A stretch of DNA of 55,390 nt, taken from positions 1 to 55,390 of the IMG/VR virus record IMGVR_UViG_3300044984_002141, one strand, 5' to 3'. The notes beneath the pieces are model-generated. The model made no database searches, was not told the DNA's origin, and was given only the letters and a program-made list of their open reading frames with translations. Of the stretch, positions 6,188 through 15,926 are shown piece after piece. Numbering within the stretch: the first letter of the stretch is position 1; the number at the start of each line of letters is the position of its first letter. The stretch is from a virus. The translations under genes and the position numbers were made by a program.

Positions 6188-7717
6188 ATGATTTCAGTAA
6201 AGGATGCAGCCATTATTTCAAATGGCTCTAACATATCAATAAATTCATTATTTGACATTACACCTACAACCAAATACTTATATCTTAACACATATGGTAG
6301 TAATCGTGTAGTGTCTACTGTAACCCCAAGTAGTGGTGTGCTGTTAGCCAACAATAAAGTTGTTAGTAGTACACCATACTGGGGGTACACCGCTACTACT
6401 ATACTATTTGAATTAAAAAATAATCAATATGTTAGTAGTAAATACGGTAAATTATCAGATATAGTGTTTCAACCTGCAAAATCTAACTATTTAAATTTAA
6501 TATCAATAGCAACTGCAGATAAATTTGACCCAGGGTTATTATTTAATATGGCTGATCCCGGGCAAATCGTTACAGAAATGAGCATTAATCAATATTCAGC
6601 ATCAATACTCACTATGCCTGGTGCAACTGAAAAAACACCTACTATACCTAATATTATTAATACAGCTAACTCATTTATAGGTAAGACATGGAATATTAGT
6701 GGTGGCTGGGCGCTAGTAGATACAATCTCAGCATTATGTGGTACATCATTACCTATGAGTAGTATTAGTACATGGAATCATTTTCAAGGTAATGATAACT
6801 GGGTGGTTAAGTACAATGGTTTAGCTCCAAAAGGTGATTGGAAAACTATGATTGCACCTGGCGATGTTATATTTCTAAGTGATGATTATATGAGACATAG
6901 CACTGCAGCTATTTGTGTAGCTGGAAACGGTATTAATGCTATGGTGGTTGACAACGTTACAACTGCAAACAACAGATTAAATTCACAAGATCTCACAATA
7001 GCTCCAGCTCACTTATTAAGTACTGAGGACGTGTATAATTATACACCAAATAGTCGTGCTTTTATACTTACACTTAAAAATCAAACAGTTCCAGTTGTAT
7101 CTCCACCAATAAATAACAAATATGTTATACGTGGTGTATACGATATGACTGTTAATCCGGTTGATGATATTAAATTAGGTTGCAACGAAGCATTTACTGT
7201 AACGTTAAATAATGTATTTAAGTATGGAAACCCAAATACAGCTATATCTACAACTGTAACCGGTCTACCTAGTTGGGTTAAGTATAATTCATCAACGGGA
7301 TTATTATATGGAACTTCACCAAAAATTGCAAGTAATGTTGAGATTTCTTACAACTTTAAGGTTGGTACATTTACTGGATCTGATAAGATGAAAATAATTG
7401 TTGATCCTACACAATTAGTAGATATTAAAAATACCGCGTGGACGGTTGGCACTGTTAATAGTTTATCTATAAATAAACAATGCACAGATACATATTATTA
7501 CACAGTAAAAACTCCGGATGATATGAGTTGGTTACAAATAGATCAAGTAAACGGTATTTTATTTGGAACGCCACCTGCAATAGGTCTTGGACATAAGTAT
7601 AGTATCACAATATGTCAGCAACATGACGCATTATCATATGCATCTCATGTTGATAATTTTACATTATCTATTATTAACCCAATCACTTTGACTGGTTTGC
7701 AAACAGGTATTACATAA
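6188..7717 (+). CDS. Virion protein with papain-like (NlpC/P60-like) domain and two putative Ig domains
   Basis: A 509-residue protein in three regions. Residues 1-150 are not recognised. Residues about 155-290 resemble an NlpC/P60 or amidase-like fold: SFIGKTWNISGGWALVDTI, then PGDVIFL and MRHSTAAICVAGNG...MVVDNV. The usual Cys of a G-C-W-x-L-x context appears as GGW, so it may be inactive. Residues about 340-405 and 425-500 look like He_PIG/cadherin-like repeats (GLPSWVKYNSSTGLLYGTSP and MSWLQIDQVNGILFGTPP). CTAGGAG precedes the ATG by 6 bases. It sits between terminase and the fibre array, so a tail appendage or adhesin role is likely. Function beyond this is inference. Confidence 0.5.
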   Translation: MISVKDAAIISNGSNISINSLFDITPTTKYLYLNTYGSNRVVSTVTPSSGVLLANNKVVSSTPYWGYTATTILFELKNNQYVSSKYGKLSDIVFQPAKSNYLNLISIATADKFDPGLLFNMADPGQIVTEMSINQYSASILTMPGATEKTPTIPNIINTANSFIGKTWNISGGWALVDTISALCGTSLPMSSISTWNHFQGNDNWVVKYNGLAPKGDWKTMIAPGDVIFLSDDYMRHSTAAICVAGNGINAMVVDNVTTANNRLNSQDLTIAPAHLLSTEDVYNYTPNSRAFILTLKNQTVPVVSPPINNKYVIRGVYDMTVNPVDDIKLGCNEAFTVTLNNVFKYGNPNTAISTTVTGLPSWVKYNSSTGLLYGTSPKIASNVEISYNFKVGTFTGSDKMKIIVDPTQLVDIKNTAWTVGTVNSLSINKQCTDTYYYTVKTPDDMSWLQIDQVNGILFGTPPAIGLGHKYSITICQQHDALSYASHVDNFTLSIINPITLTGLQTGIT

Positions 7718-7739
7718 CTACAATTTTTTAAGTTGATAT

Positions 7740-9140
7740 ATGACGACGAATACACTTACTATTAATTACACTGATACCACCAAATCTAGTATACAGATAC
7801 CACTCGGTGGAATTAACACGTCAACACCATTATCGTTATATGGACTTGGCACAACAAATTATGGTGCAGACTTGTGGGCTAATATGCTGCACCTAATGGA
7901 GAATTTCTGTAATTCGACACCTCCATCAAATCCTGTTATCGGTCAATTATTTTACAAATCCACCACTAAAACTCTTCAGTTATACACTGGGCTAAACGCT
8001 AGCGGATTAGCAAACTGGGTTACATTAATAACAATAGATCCAGCTAGTACCACAGGTAATGCATTTGCTACATACTTACCACTAGCTGGTGGTATCATAA
8101 CTGGTGATTTAATTTTAACAACAGAGTTTACAAACATAAATACAGTTAAGCCTGGACTAAATGAAAATCGTGCCGCAACTATAAGATACGTGGATTCGCT
8201 ATTAGCTGGCTTTTCATTACAAAACACAACCGCTATTACAAATACTGTTAAACAAGCTACAGATTTACCATTTATTTACACTGGTAGTACTGCAACATTA
8301 GCGCAAAGAACGATGGGTGCACCATTAAAATTACCATCAGAAGGTTATGGTAGTGATGGTAGATTATTAGTTGCAAATGTAACTACGCCGACTAATGAAT
8401 TATTTGCAGCAACTAGAAAGTACGTTGATGCAAAAGTAGCTACAATTATTCCAGGTGTTGCAAACACGGTAACTACAGCAACATTATCTGCAGAAATTAA
8501 AAAACTAACAGATTTACCATTTGTATATAACAATATATTAGTGGGAGAAGTTTCAAGTCGTATAGCGTCTATGACGATGAAATCTGATTTGATATTACCC
8601 GCGTATGCAACTGGTACGTCCGCTAAAGTTAGTTATGTAAATCATGCTGCAACAAGAGCATATGTTGATGATTCTATATACGGGTTATCTACTACAATTA
8701 CAAGCTATATTGATACAAACATGCCTGACATGTCTGCATTATTATATGGTAGTCAAATTACTTCTAATCAAAACATATCGCACACATCATACTTAGTTGT
8801 TGGTGATCATATATCGGTCACTGGTGTTGCACAATGTTCGATATATCCCAAACCTGCGACAGCAACAGCTGATGAAAGAATATATTACTACGCATTAATA
8901 CCATTTAGTGATATATTACCGCAATCTGTTACATTCTCACATCACAAGTACTCAGTTCAAGCAGATTTTGCGGATATAGATTTAGTACCATATGGTCGGC
9001 AGCCATACAGTAATTCATTTTTATATAAAAAATTAAATACATCACTAATTATCTACTTATTAGTTGCACCGACTACTACAGCATTAGCCACTGCATTTGT
9101 ACCAACCGCGTTTAGCTTTACGATTAACGGGACCAAATAA
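7740..9140 (+). CDS. Fibre-like virion protein, array A member 1
   Basis: A 466-residue protein. The N-terminal 85 residues form the array A module: TPLSLYGLGTTNYGADLW, HLMENFCNSTPPSNP, then IGQLFYKSTTKTLQLY. This module is common in marine phage tail and fibre proteins. Three copies of the fibre-stem motif AATxxYVD follow (AATIRYVD, AATRKYVD, AATRAYVD), then a unique beta-rich C-terminus of about 130 residues likely to form the distal tip. There is no strong Shine-Dalgarno sequence. Its stop overlaps the next start (TAATG). Host receptor binding is inferred from architecture. Confidence 0.65.
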   Translation: MTTNTLTINYTDTTKSSIQIPLGGINTSTPLSLYGLGTTNYGADLWANMLHLMENFCNSTPPSNPVIGQLFYKSTTKTLQLYTGLNASGLANWVTLITIDPASTTGNAFATYLPLAGGIITGDLILTTEFTNINTVKPGLNENRAATIRYVDSLLAGFSLQNTTAITNTVKQATDLPFIYTGSTATLAQRTMGAPLKLPSEGYGSDGRLLVANVTTPTNELFAATRKYVDAKVATIIPGVANTVTTATLSAEIKKLTDLPFVYNNILVGEVSSRIASMTMKSDLILPAYATGTSAKVSYVNHAATRAYVDDSIYGLSTTITSYIDTNMPDMSALLYGSQITSNQNISHTSYLVVGDHISVTGVAQCSIYPKPATATADERIYYYALIPFSDILPQSVTFSHHKYSVQADFADIDLVPYGRQPYSNSFLYKKLNTSLIIYLLVAPTTTALATAFVPTAFSFTINGTK

Positions 9141-11704
9141 TGACGACGAATAATAATTACCTTATAGCATATAGTAACACTACTAAACCAAGTATCAACT
9201 TAACACCTGGGCAGATAGATGCAACAAGTACATCATTAACATTGTTTGGGTATGGTGCTAAAGAGTACGGTAAAGGACTAATGTCTAATACAGTAAAATT
9301 ATTAGAAAATTTTTGCAATACAACCGCACCTAATAACCCAATTGAGGGTCAATTATGGTTTAATTCGAGCACAGCTACATTAAATGTATGCTACCGGGCA
9401 ACTGGTGGGTCGTTGAGCTGGAAATCAGTTGCGCCAGTAGGTGGATGGGACAGTACTGGTGGATCTACGACTAGTTCAATTACTGTCGAGAGTGGTGCTG
9501 CAACTAAAGCAGATCTCAGTTCGTATATACCGATCAATGGACTCATCGGTAATATGGCTACTGGTAGTATGACGGGTGATTTAAAGTTGTACAATAACCC
9601 AAATTGGTATACTACAAATGCTCAAGGATTAACTGTAATTAACGAAGCGGTTACAGCAGATTTAAGTAACTGTGCTGCAACTAGAAAATATGTAGATCTT
9701 AAAGTAGGTAGCGTCGTTGTTGCTCAAAATAAAGCGACTGATTGGAATGTAACACCTGCTCAATTAATAACAATGATTGAAAGTGGTGCTAGCCCGTACA
9801 TAAAACGTGTTGCAACTAACCCAACTGATAATGTAATGGTTAGTCCATTAATTTTACGTAATCAATCAAACCCACAAACAGTTGGTTTATATGAGGCGGT
9901 AAATAAACAATATGTTACCTCTGTGGCTGAATCTATTGTAACTGGTATGAGTACTGGGACAGGTACAGTGCCACAGTATATCAAGGATTTATTATTAGGT
10001 TATGTACCAATTGCAGGTATTAGTAACAGTAGCTTTACAGGAATTACTTCTCATTTACCTGTGCTTGATGAACCTAGTTGGTACAATGCTGATGGAACAT
10101 TAAGCCTTACTGCTAAGATTCCCAACAACTACGCTGCAACTATAAGATACGTTAATACTAAGGTAGCTGACGCACTTAAATCAACAGGTGGTGGTATTAA
10201 TTGGCCTGTATCGTCATCAGTAGTTATTGCAAAGATTAATGAAGATGCTGGTGGTGGACCGTATATACATAAGAACTCTACAGATGCTGGGTTCCGCACC
10301 ATGGCTAAACAATTGTTTTTGCGGTCAGATCAGACAGCTGATAATGTGGTTGATAAGGAGGCTGTGAGTGCTGGCGTTGTACGTACACTAATAAACAATA
10401 GTAAGCCTACAGATATAGATAGTGCAAAGTTGTTAGCTGCATTAAACGCATTACCAGCCGCAGTTAAACCGTGGCCTACTCAAACAAATCAACAAGCATC
10501 CATTGATACAACTGAGTTAGATAAGGCGACTAAAGCTGCAAATGAAGCCGCTAAAGCCGCTGCTGATGCGTTATCAGAATTAAAGAAGGCAGATTCAAAT
10601 GACGCGGACACGCTTGACAAGCTCATTAAGAATGCAGAGGCCGCTACAAAAGCTGCAAATGAAGCTGCCGGAGCTGTTAATAAAGCTGCAACCGATGCCG
10701 CAGGTAAAGCAGTTGTAACAACACCAGGTATCGACACAGTATCAAGCGGTTTGACAGATCTAATTGGGCAAGCAAATGAAGCTGCAAGACTCGCAAATGA
10801 AGCAATAAAAACTGAAGCAGCTGGTACTGATACGTTAACTAAGTTAATAAAAGATGCAGAAGCTGCTGCGCAAAAAGTAACTGATGCGATAGCATTAGCA
10901 GGTAGGACGACTATTACGACAAATACCACGAGTGGTGTTGATGTAAGTGGGTGGAACAACACAACTGTATCACCTACACTAGCAGATACTTATACGCAGG
11001 CTGGTAAAGTGTATATGAAGGATCGTGAGCGGATATCATATTCAAAATTACCAGATGGCACATTAATAATCTCAGGTTATTATCGTAAATTTGGTCTGTG
11101 CCACGCTGGTGATGCTGTTGATTGGGTAACCTCCATAGATAAAATTAGATTTCCATCTGGATATAATTTTATTGATCCGTTTTACTCTGTTACAATTACA
11201 GAGGTGTCTCATAACACCCGTTGTGCTGATCAAATAGTTGGATCTAGTGATGCTAGACATAGAGGTGGTTTCTGGGATGGTTCACTTGCTCGTGATGGCT
11301 GGTATAACTGGCCGGGGGCTGCGTTGCTTAATTGCGATATTGGTCGAACATATACCGCAGCTCAACTAGCTCCCTACCCACAGGGTCCAAGATATCCATG
11401 GGCTGAAACAAAAAATGAATCATTCCCGACAGGTACTGCTCATCCATCAAGTGATCCTCCTGCTGATTTTGAACCGTATATATATTATCAGCCAAGCGAT
11501 ATTCTAGGTGTAACATATAACAATGAGGTTAAGAGATTTAACTCGTTGTATAACGAGTTTGCTGTACCGCCATGTACTTGGATGTCGTATGATCAAGCTA
11601 CAGATGGGTTTAAAATAAGTGGCTGCGTGAACAAGGCTGTTACCTGGCTATACGCACGCAACACGTTATCGTGTAATTTCACCGCAATCGGTAGATGGAA
11701 ATAA
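9140..11704 (+). CDS. Large fibre-like virion protein with Ala-rich coiled coil, array A member 2
   Basis: 854 residues, the largest of the six array A paralogs. The N-terminal module (TSLTLFGYGAKEYGKG, KLLENFCNTTAPNNP, EGQLWFNSSTATLNV) is followed by AATRKYVD/AATIRYVN stem motifs. An Ala/Lys/Glu-rich segment spans about residues 453-595 (repeats such as AATKAANEAAGAVNKAA) and is probably a long trimeric coiled coil. The last 240 residues are unique, rich in Tyr/Trp/Pro and probably the receptor-binding head. Start and stop are coupled to its neighbours (TAATG overlap upstream, 3 bases to the next gene). Confidence 0.65.
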   Translation: MTTNNNYLIAYSNTTKPSINLTPGQIDATSTSLTLFGYGAKEYGKGLMSNTVKLLENFCNTTAPNNPIEGQLWFNSSTATLNVCYRATGGSLSWKSVAPVGGWDSTGGSTTSSITVESGAATKADLSSYIPINGLIGNMATGSMTGDLKLYNNPNWYTTNAQGLTVINEAVTADLSNCAATRKYVDLKVGSVVVAQNKATDWNVTPAQLITMIESGASPYIKRVATNPTDNVMVSPLILRNQSNPQTVGLYEAVNKQYVTSVAESIVTGMSTGTGTVPQYIKDLLLGYVPIAGISNSSFTGITSHLPVLDEPSWYNADGTLSLTAKIPNNYAATIRYVNTKVADALKSTGGGINWPVSSSVVIAKINEDAGGGPYIHKNSTDAGFRTMAKQLFLRSDQTADNVVDKEAVSAGVVRTLINNSKPTDIDSAKLLAALNALPAAVKPWPTQTNQQASIDTTELDKATKAANEAAKAAADALSELKKADSNDADTLDKLIKNAEAATKAANEAAGAVNKAATDAAGKAVVTTPGIDTVSSGLTDLIGQANEAARLANEAIKTEAAGTDTLTKLIKDAEAAAQKVTDAIALAGRTTITTNTTSGVDVSGWNNTTVSPTLADTYTQAGKVYMKDRERISYSKLPDGTLIISGYYRKFGLCHAGDAVDWVTSIDKIRFPSGYNFIDPFYSVTITEVSHNTRCADQIVGSSDARHRGGFWDGSLARDGWYNWPGAALLNCDIGRTYTAAQLAPYPQGPRYPWAETKNESFPTGTAHPSSDPPADFEPYIYYQPSDILGVTYNNEVKRFNSLYNEFAVPPCTWMSYDQATDGFKISGCVNKAVTWLYARNTLSCNFTAIGRWK

Positions 11705-11707
11705 TCT

Positions 11708-12376
11708 ATGGCTATTATAGATATTGTATTATCAGATAAAAGTAAGAGTAGCGTAAAATCTACATCAATTAGTAGCATGAAGTATGTAGATTTTACATCT
11801 GCAAACTATGGTGCTGATTTTTGGAGTAATATACTACGATTAACAGAGAATTATAGTAGTGTTAACCCACCTAATTTTCCAATTGAGGGCCAGCTGTGGT
11901 TTAATCCCAACACATTTGCACTTAATGTTGCCACTGTCGATGCAAATAAAAACGTAGTATGGACTATAGTTAGTGATGTATACGACGATACAACTGTAGG
12001 TTATATTGATCGATATAAGCGTAATATTATTCTCAACATATCTGTACCAGCAACAACAGAGCCTACTATCTACGATGGACCGTATAAAACTAGTAATCAT
12101 GCTGCTACAAAGAAATTTGCAGATGAATGGCATGGTGGTATTGTACACGGTAGCGATAAGATATGTAATTGGAATATATTTCCAAACAAGTACTGTATTA
12201 TAAACGGAAATGCTGGGGGAGCCATCAAGCTACCATTTACTATGTTTGATACAAACTACGCAGTAATTTTAACTAATATCGATACTGCGAGTACATCACA
12301 ATACGCATCTAGCAAAACCACAACAGGTTTTTACGCCTCAAACAATTCATGGATGGTGGTAGGTTATAAAGCATGA
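11708..12376 (+). CDS. Short fibre-like virion protein, array A member 3
   Basis: 222 residues. It has the array A N-terminal module (YVDFTSANYGADFW, LTENYSSVNPPNFP, EGQLWFNPNTFALNV) and one stem motif (AATKKFAD). The C-terminal 70-residue beta domain (LPFTMFDTNYAVILTN through TTTGFYASNNSWMVVGY) resembles the gp53-like fibre C-terminal domain. The stop overlaps the next ATG (ATGA). It is a short version of the same design as its neighbours, with the long stem missing. Confidence 0.6.
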   Translation: MAIIDIVLSDKSKSSVKSTSISSMKYVDFTSANYGADFWSNILRLTENYSSVNPPNFPIEGQLWFNPNTFALNVATVDANKNVVWTIVSDVYDDTTVGYIDRYKRNIILNISVPATTEPTIYDGPYKTSNHAATKKFADEWHGGIVHGSDKICNWNIFPNKYCIINGNAGGAIKLPFTMFDTNYAVILTNIDTASTSQYASSKTTTGFYASNNSWMVVGYKA

Positions 12377-13077
12377 AATATAATATAACACACGCTAATG
12401 GTACATCGTTAGTATTTGACGATCAAGCAGTGGATAATAAGAGTACGTCACTTACATTTGCTGGACAAACAAATAGTTTATACAGCTACTATTTTTGGTC
12501 TAATTTAGCACACTTGATAGAGAATTTTGCTGGGCCAAACTCACCTGATAATAAAATTGTAGGTCAGTTATGGTACGATAACACAAAAGGGGCTAATGCG
12601 TTAAAGGTATACACTGGTCAAACATGGCAGTCAGTTGCTGCACAAGTTGAAGATATGTCTGGCTACGCACTACATCAATCAACTACTCTATCCAGTCATT
12701 TAATTTTACCAGAAAATCCAATATCTACTGCAACAAATATTGCTGTAACTAGAGGATATATTGAAAAAACTTACAGATATAAGTTTAAAACGGAAAGTAC
12801 TGCGGATATTAAGTATATTAGACATAATAATAATTATATTGTTTGTCATAGTATAGTTACTCCACTAACTGCAGATACGCGTACGGTACAGGTATTGCTA
12901 CCATATGTTATGGCGGATGATAATTATGCAATATCATTATCCATTAATAGTGTAGATACAGCAACACATGGTGAGGTGTATGCATTTTCTACAAATAAAA
13001 CTAAAACTGGGTTTACTATAGTTGCAACTAATACATTCCCATCAATTGCATGGGTAGTAATGGGGTTTTCTGAATGA
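12373..13077 (+). CDS. Short fibre-like virion protein, array A member 4
   Basis: 234 residues. The N-terminal module is clear (STSLTFAGQTNSLYSYYFW, HLIENFAGPNSPDNK, VGQLWYDNTKGANALKVY). One stem motif (AVTRGYIE) and the same C-terminal beta domain type as member 3 follow (LPYVMADDNYAISLSI, KTGFTIVATNTFPSIAWVVMG). It starts on an ATGA overlap with member 3 and ends on an ATGA overlap with member 5. A tail fibre role is inferred from family and array position. Confidence 0.6.
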   Translation: MKYNITHANGTSLVFDDQAVDNKSTSLTFAGQTNSLYSYYFWSNLAHLIENFAGPNSPDNKIVGQLWYDNTKGANALKVYTGQTWQSVAAQVEDMSGYALHQSTTLSSHLILPENPISTATNIAVTRGYIEKTYRYKFKTESTADIKYIRHNNNYIVCHSIVTPLTADTRTVQVLLPYVMADDNYAISLSINSVDTATHGEVYAFSTNKTKTGFTIVATNTFPSIAWVVMGFSE

Positions 13078-13802
13078 GTACTAAAGTTCAATTTACAAAT
13101 AGATCTAAGCCTGCAATATACATTGCAGATTACGAATATAATTACCAGACTCCTCTTGCGATGTATGGTAAGCATGTGATGGATTATGATGCAGTAACTT
13201 GGTCAAACTTACTACATAAGCTTGAAAATTGGAGCAATAGTTCAGCACCTGAAAACGCGCTCGAAGGTCAGTTGTGGTGGGATAATAGAAACAATCAATT
13301 AATGATTAATATCGGTAAAGATATGTCTAATCCTAATTGGCGGTACGTAACTAAAAATTCAATTGATACGAAATCATTATTACGTATTTCTGGTGGTACA
13401 TTGTATAATGATTTAGTATTAGTTGATGATGTTATAGAGGATGAGCAAGTAGCTACTATTGATTATGCAGCGAGTGTAAACACAATTGTACCTACTTCAT
13501 TAAACAATAATTACCAACATAACATTTTACCTTATAGTGGATTTATGACATTTAACGGGTGTATAGTTAAGGCTGACTTCATTAATAATATTTGTGTAAT
13601 CCCAACACGGTTTACCATGGTTAATACTAGCTATTCAGTAACAGTATCAATTTCAATGAATACTAGTGCAAGGCAATTAAATTATGATTTTAGATATCAT
13701 GTAGTAGACAAAACGATTAAAAGCTTTAAAATAATAACCGAACAAACTATACCAGATGATTGTGAGATCAATTTTGTCTTAGTTGGGAATATTCAAGCGT
13801 AA
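13074..13802 (+). CDS. Short fibre-like virion protein, array A member 5
   Basis: 242 residues. The N-terminal module is visible (TPLAMYGKHVMDYDAVTW, LHKLENWSNSSAPENA, EGQLWWDNRNNQLMI). The stem motif is degenerate (VATIDYAASV). The C-terminal beta domain is again of the gp53-like type (TRFTMVNTSYSVTVSI ... INFVLVG). The gene overlaps member 4 by 4 bases. A 43-base gap with a weak late-promoter-like CTAAATA (13806-13812) separates it from member 6. Confidence 0.58.
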   Translation: MSTKVQFTNRSKPAIYIADYEYNYQTPLAMYGKHVMDYDAVTWSNLLHKLENWSNSSAPENALEGQLWWDNRNNQLMINIGKDMSNPNWRYVTKNSIDTKSLLRISGGTLYNDLVLVDDVIEDEQVATIDYAASVNTIVPTSLNNNYQHNILPYSGFMTFNGCIVKADFINNICVIPTRFTMVNTSYSVTVSISMNTSARQLNYDFRYHVVDKTIKSFKIITEQTIPDDCEINFVLVGNIQA

Positions 13803-13845
13803 AAACTAAATACCATATAACAGATAATTACAGGTACATTATACT

Positions 13846-15474
13846 ATGCCATATTCAATTACCCACACTAATAATGGTAGCGGTGGGGTTACCATCATAT
13901 TAGATGATAATCAAGTCGACGAGTCTACCTCGCTTACACTACTCGGTAGAGGTCATCCAAACTACGGTCAAGTACTATGGACTGATTTTATAAAGCTATT
14001 AGAAAATTTTTACGGTCCTACTCAACCATCAAATCCAATTACCGGTCAATTGTGGTATAATAGTAATACAAATTCAATATACGTTAATAAAATCACTGCA
14101 GGTGCTGTAACTGGTGGCAACATAGCGGCGTCTAATGGTAGTCAATGGTCTCCACTTGCAGATCACGCATACCTTGCAACTAACTATAACCCTACCACTC
14201 TTGTAAATAATTCAGTAGATGGATTAGTACAACGTTTATCTGGCTCGGACCCAAATGTAAAGTCTGCATTATTAACCTTACTTACTGGTACATATTTACC
14301 AATAGCTGGTGGTACAATAACTGGTAGATTGCAAGTACCGCAACTGGTACCGGGATCAGCTAATGACCCTGAGTTAACAGCTAATCAATATCTAGCGGTT
14401 GGCTGGCTCAATATGAAAAACTACGTAATTAAGTACGTGGGAGATGAATTACTAACAGTTAAGTCTAGATTGCAAGCACTTGAATCAGCTGGTACGGGAA
14501 CAGGTACTGGTACAGGTACTGTACCATCAGCTGGTTCTGCACTATCTGGGTTTGAAAACCTATCATACGGTATTGGATACGATCCAAGTGGTAGTACTAC
14601 AAACTATGTGCGCAGCGTTGGTGCGGTAGCTACATCAAAAGCATCATCTACTCAATGGATCAACACTAACTTATCAGTTCCACCCATCGATCTTGGTGAT
14701 GTAGATAATGCCCATGATAGTTATGCAACACCTAAAAGTTATGTTGATGGTAAAATTACAGCAGGTACTTTGCTCGCAAGCAGCACACAAGTTTTTACCA
14801 CCACCCAAACTGCAGCTAGAGCTATTAAACTACCGGTATTTCCAGAGGCTGTGTTACCTGGTGGTACGGAAAATACAAATGTTAATTACGATCAATATGC
14901 AGTTACTAAAAAGTATGTAGATGTTGGTTTATCTGGTGCTAATTTAACAAAAATCTTGAGCAAAAGTCAAGATTTTAGAAATAGTTTATCGGGTATAGCA
15001 TCTGGTGCGCTAGCAATACCATCAATTCCTATAACAAACTTCAGTGGAAAAGTATTAGCAATTAACTCGTCTGGATCTGCATTAGAATGGATTGCATCAT
15101 CCACTCCAGTTACTAATACAATTGGATTTAGTAGTTCAAGTTATATTAAGCAAAGTAACAACATGGTTACGGTGTTTGGTGCGGTAGCTGCATCCACACT
15201 AAGACGAAGTGCTAACGTGTTTAGTAATAATATTCAACCATGGGAAGTTACTATAATTATACCTAACAACTTTACACTAAGTGTTCCATATGATGTACAT
15301 GCAACATTTACTCCAAACCCGGCAGCGCAATCGTCCACCGGATTTGTAGGTACAATGAATTGTTATATTACGGCAATGACTGCAACAAGTTTTACATTAG
15401 GTATTATCTGTAATCCTGCAGCATTAACAAGTGATAAAATTGCATACACTATTAACGGCTTAGTTACAAACTAG
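13846..15474 (+). CDS. Fibre-like virion protein, array A member 6
   Basis: 542 residues. The N-terminal module (TSLTLLGRGHPNYGQVLW, KLLENFYGPTQPSNP, TGQLWYNSNTNSIYV) is followed by stem motifs (YATPKSYVD, YAVTKKYVD). A Gly-Thr linker (GTGTGTGTGTVPS near residue 220) resembles the shorter STGTGTVP linker in member 2. The C-terminus (INTNL..., SSSYIKQSNNMVTVFGAVAAS, then PNNFTLSVPYDVHATF) is a fibre-tip-type beta domain. It is the last gene of the first rightward operon. Its 3' end overlaps the convergent gene by 11 bases. Confidence 0.62.
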   Translation: MPYSITHTNNGSGGVTIILDDNQVDESTSLTLLGRGHPNYGQVLWTDFIKLLENFYGPTQPSNPITGQLWYNSNTNSIYVNKITAGAVTGGNIAASNGSQWSPLADHAYLATNYNPTTLVNNSVDGLVQRLSGSDPNVKSALLTLLTGTYLPIAGGTITGRLQVPQLVPGSANDPELTANQYLAVGWLNMKNYVIKYVGDELLTVKSRLQALESAGTGTGTGTGTVPSAGSALSGFENLSYGIGYDPSGSTTNYVRSVGAVATSKASSTQWINTNLSVPPIDLGDVDNAHDSYATPKSYVDGKITAGTLLASSTQVFTTTQTAARAIKLPVFPEAVLPGGTENTNVNYDQYAVTKKYVDVGLSGANLTKILSKSQDFRNSLSGIASGALAIPSIPITNFSGKVLAINSSGSALEWIASSTPVTNTIGFSSSSYIKQSNNMVTVFGAVAASTLRRSANVFSNNIQPWEVTIIIPNNFTLSVPYDVHATFTPNPAAQSSTGFVGTMNCYITAMTATSFTLGIICNPAALTSDKIAYTINGLVTN

Positions 15475-15916
15475 GATAGTTATATCGAGACATCATCCAT
15501 TCAACTGCCTCATCAAATTCGGGGTATGTTGAATGGTCTCGAATATTGACATAATTAGATGCTAAAGTAGATAGTGCATTCTCATCAACAGGTGATATTC
15601 TCACACTTAACCACCGTAGTAACCTATTTGCCGCTTCATCATCTTTAGCTACTACCAAATCATAAAAATCTTGAATATATTCTGACATCAATCGAGGTGC
15701 AGGTATATCCTCTACAACAACTTCCTCTGCAAATTTTATTGGAAAATCAGCATTAACTGTGCCGCAGTTTAAGCAATATTTAATTGTTAATGTTTTACCA
15801 TCATAAACTAAACCTAATTGATTGATAGTAACTGGTTTGCTATAAAGTAACTCAATATTATCATAGCATTTTGCATTAACTATCAGTAACTCACCACCAC
15901 ATTTTTTACAACTCAT
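15464..15916 (-). CDS. Unknown protein with Cys4 zinc-ribbon-like N-terminus
   Basis: 150 residues. Two CxxC pairs (CKKC at residues 3-6 and CLNC near 48-51) suggest a zinc ribbon. The remaining 90 residues are helical and acidic, with no family I recognise. Its 3' end overlaps the convergent fibre gene by 11 bases. It is the last gene of the leftward cluster that includes queC. Function is unknown; a small regulatory or scaffold role would be speculation. Confidence 0.6.
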   Translation of the reverse strand: MSCKKCGGELLIVNAKCYDNIELLYSKPVTINQLGLVYDGKTLTIKYCLNCGTVNADFPIKFAEEVVVEDIPAPRLMSEYIQDFYDLVVAKDDEAANRLLRWLSVRISPVDENALSTLASNYVNIRDHSTYPEFDEAVEWMMSRYNYPSL

Positions 15917-15926
15917 ATAATTTTAC

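Noticed and set aside
10489-10962. 157-residue antisense frame over the Ala-rich coiled coil
   Set aside because: It is the low-complexity mirror of an Ala/Lys repeat, with no start signal.
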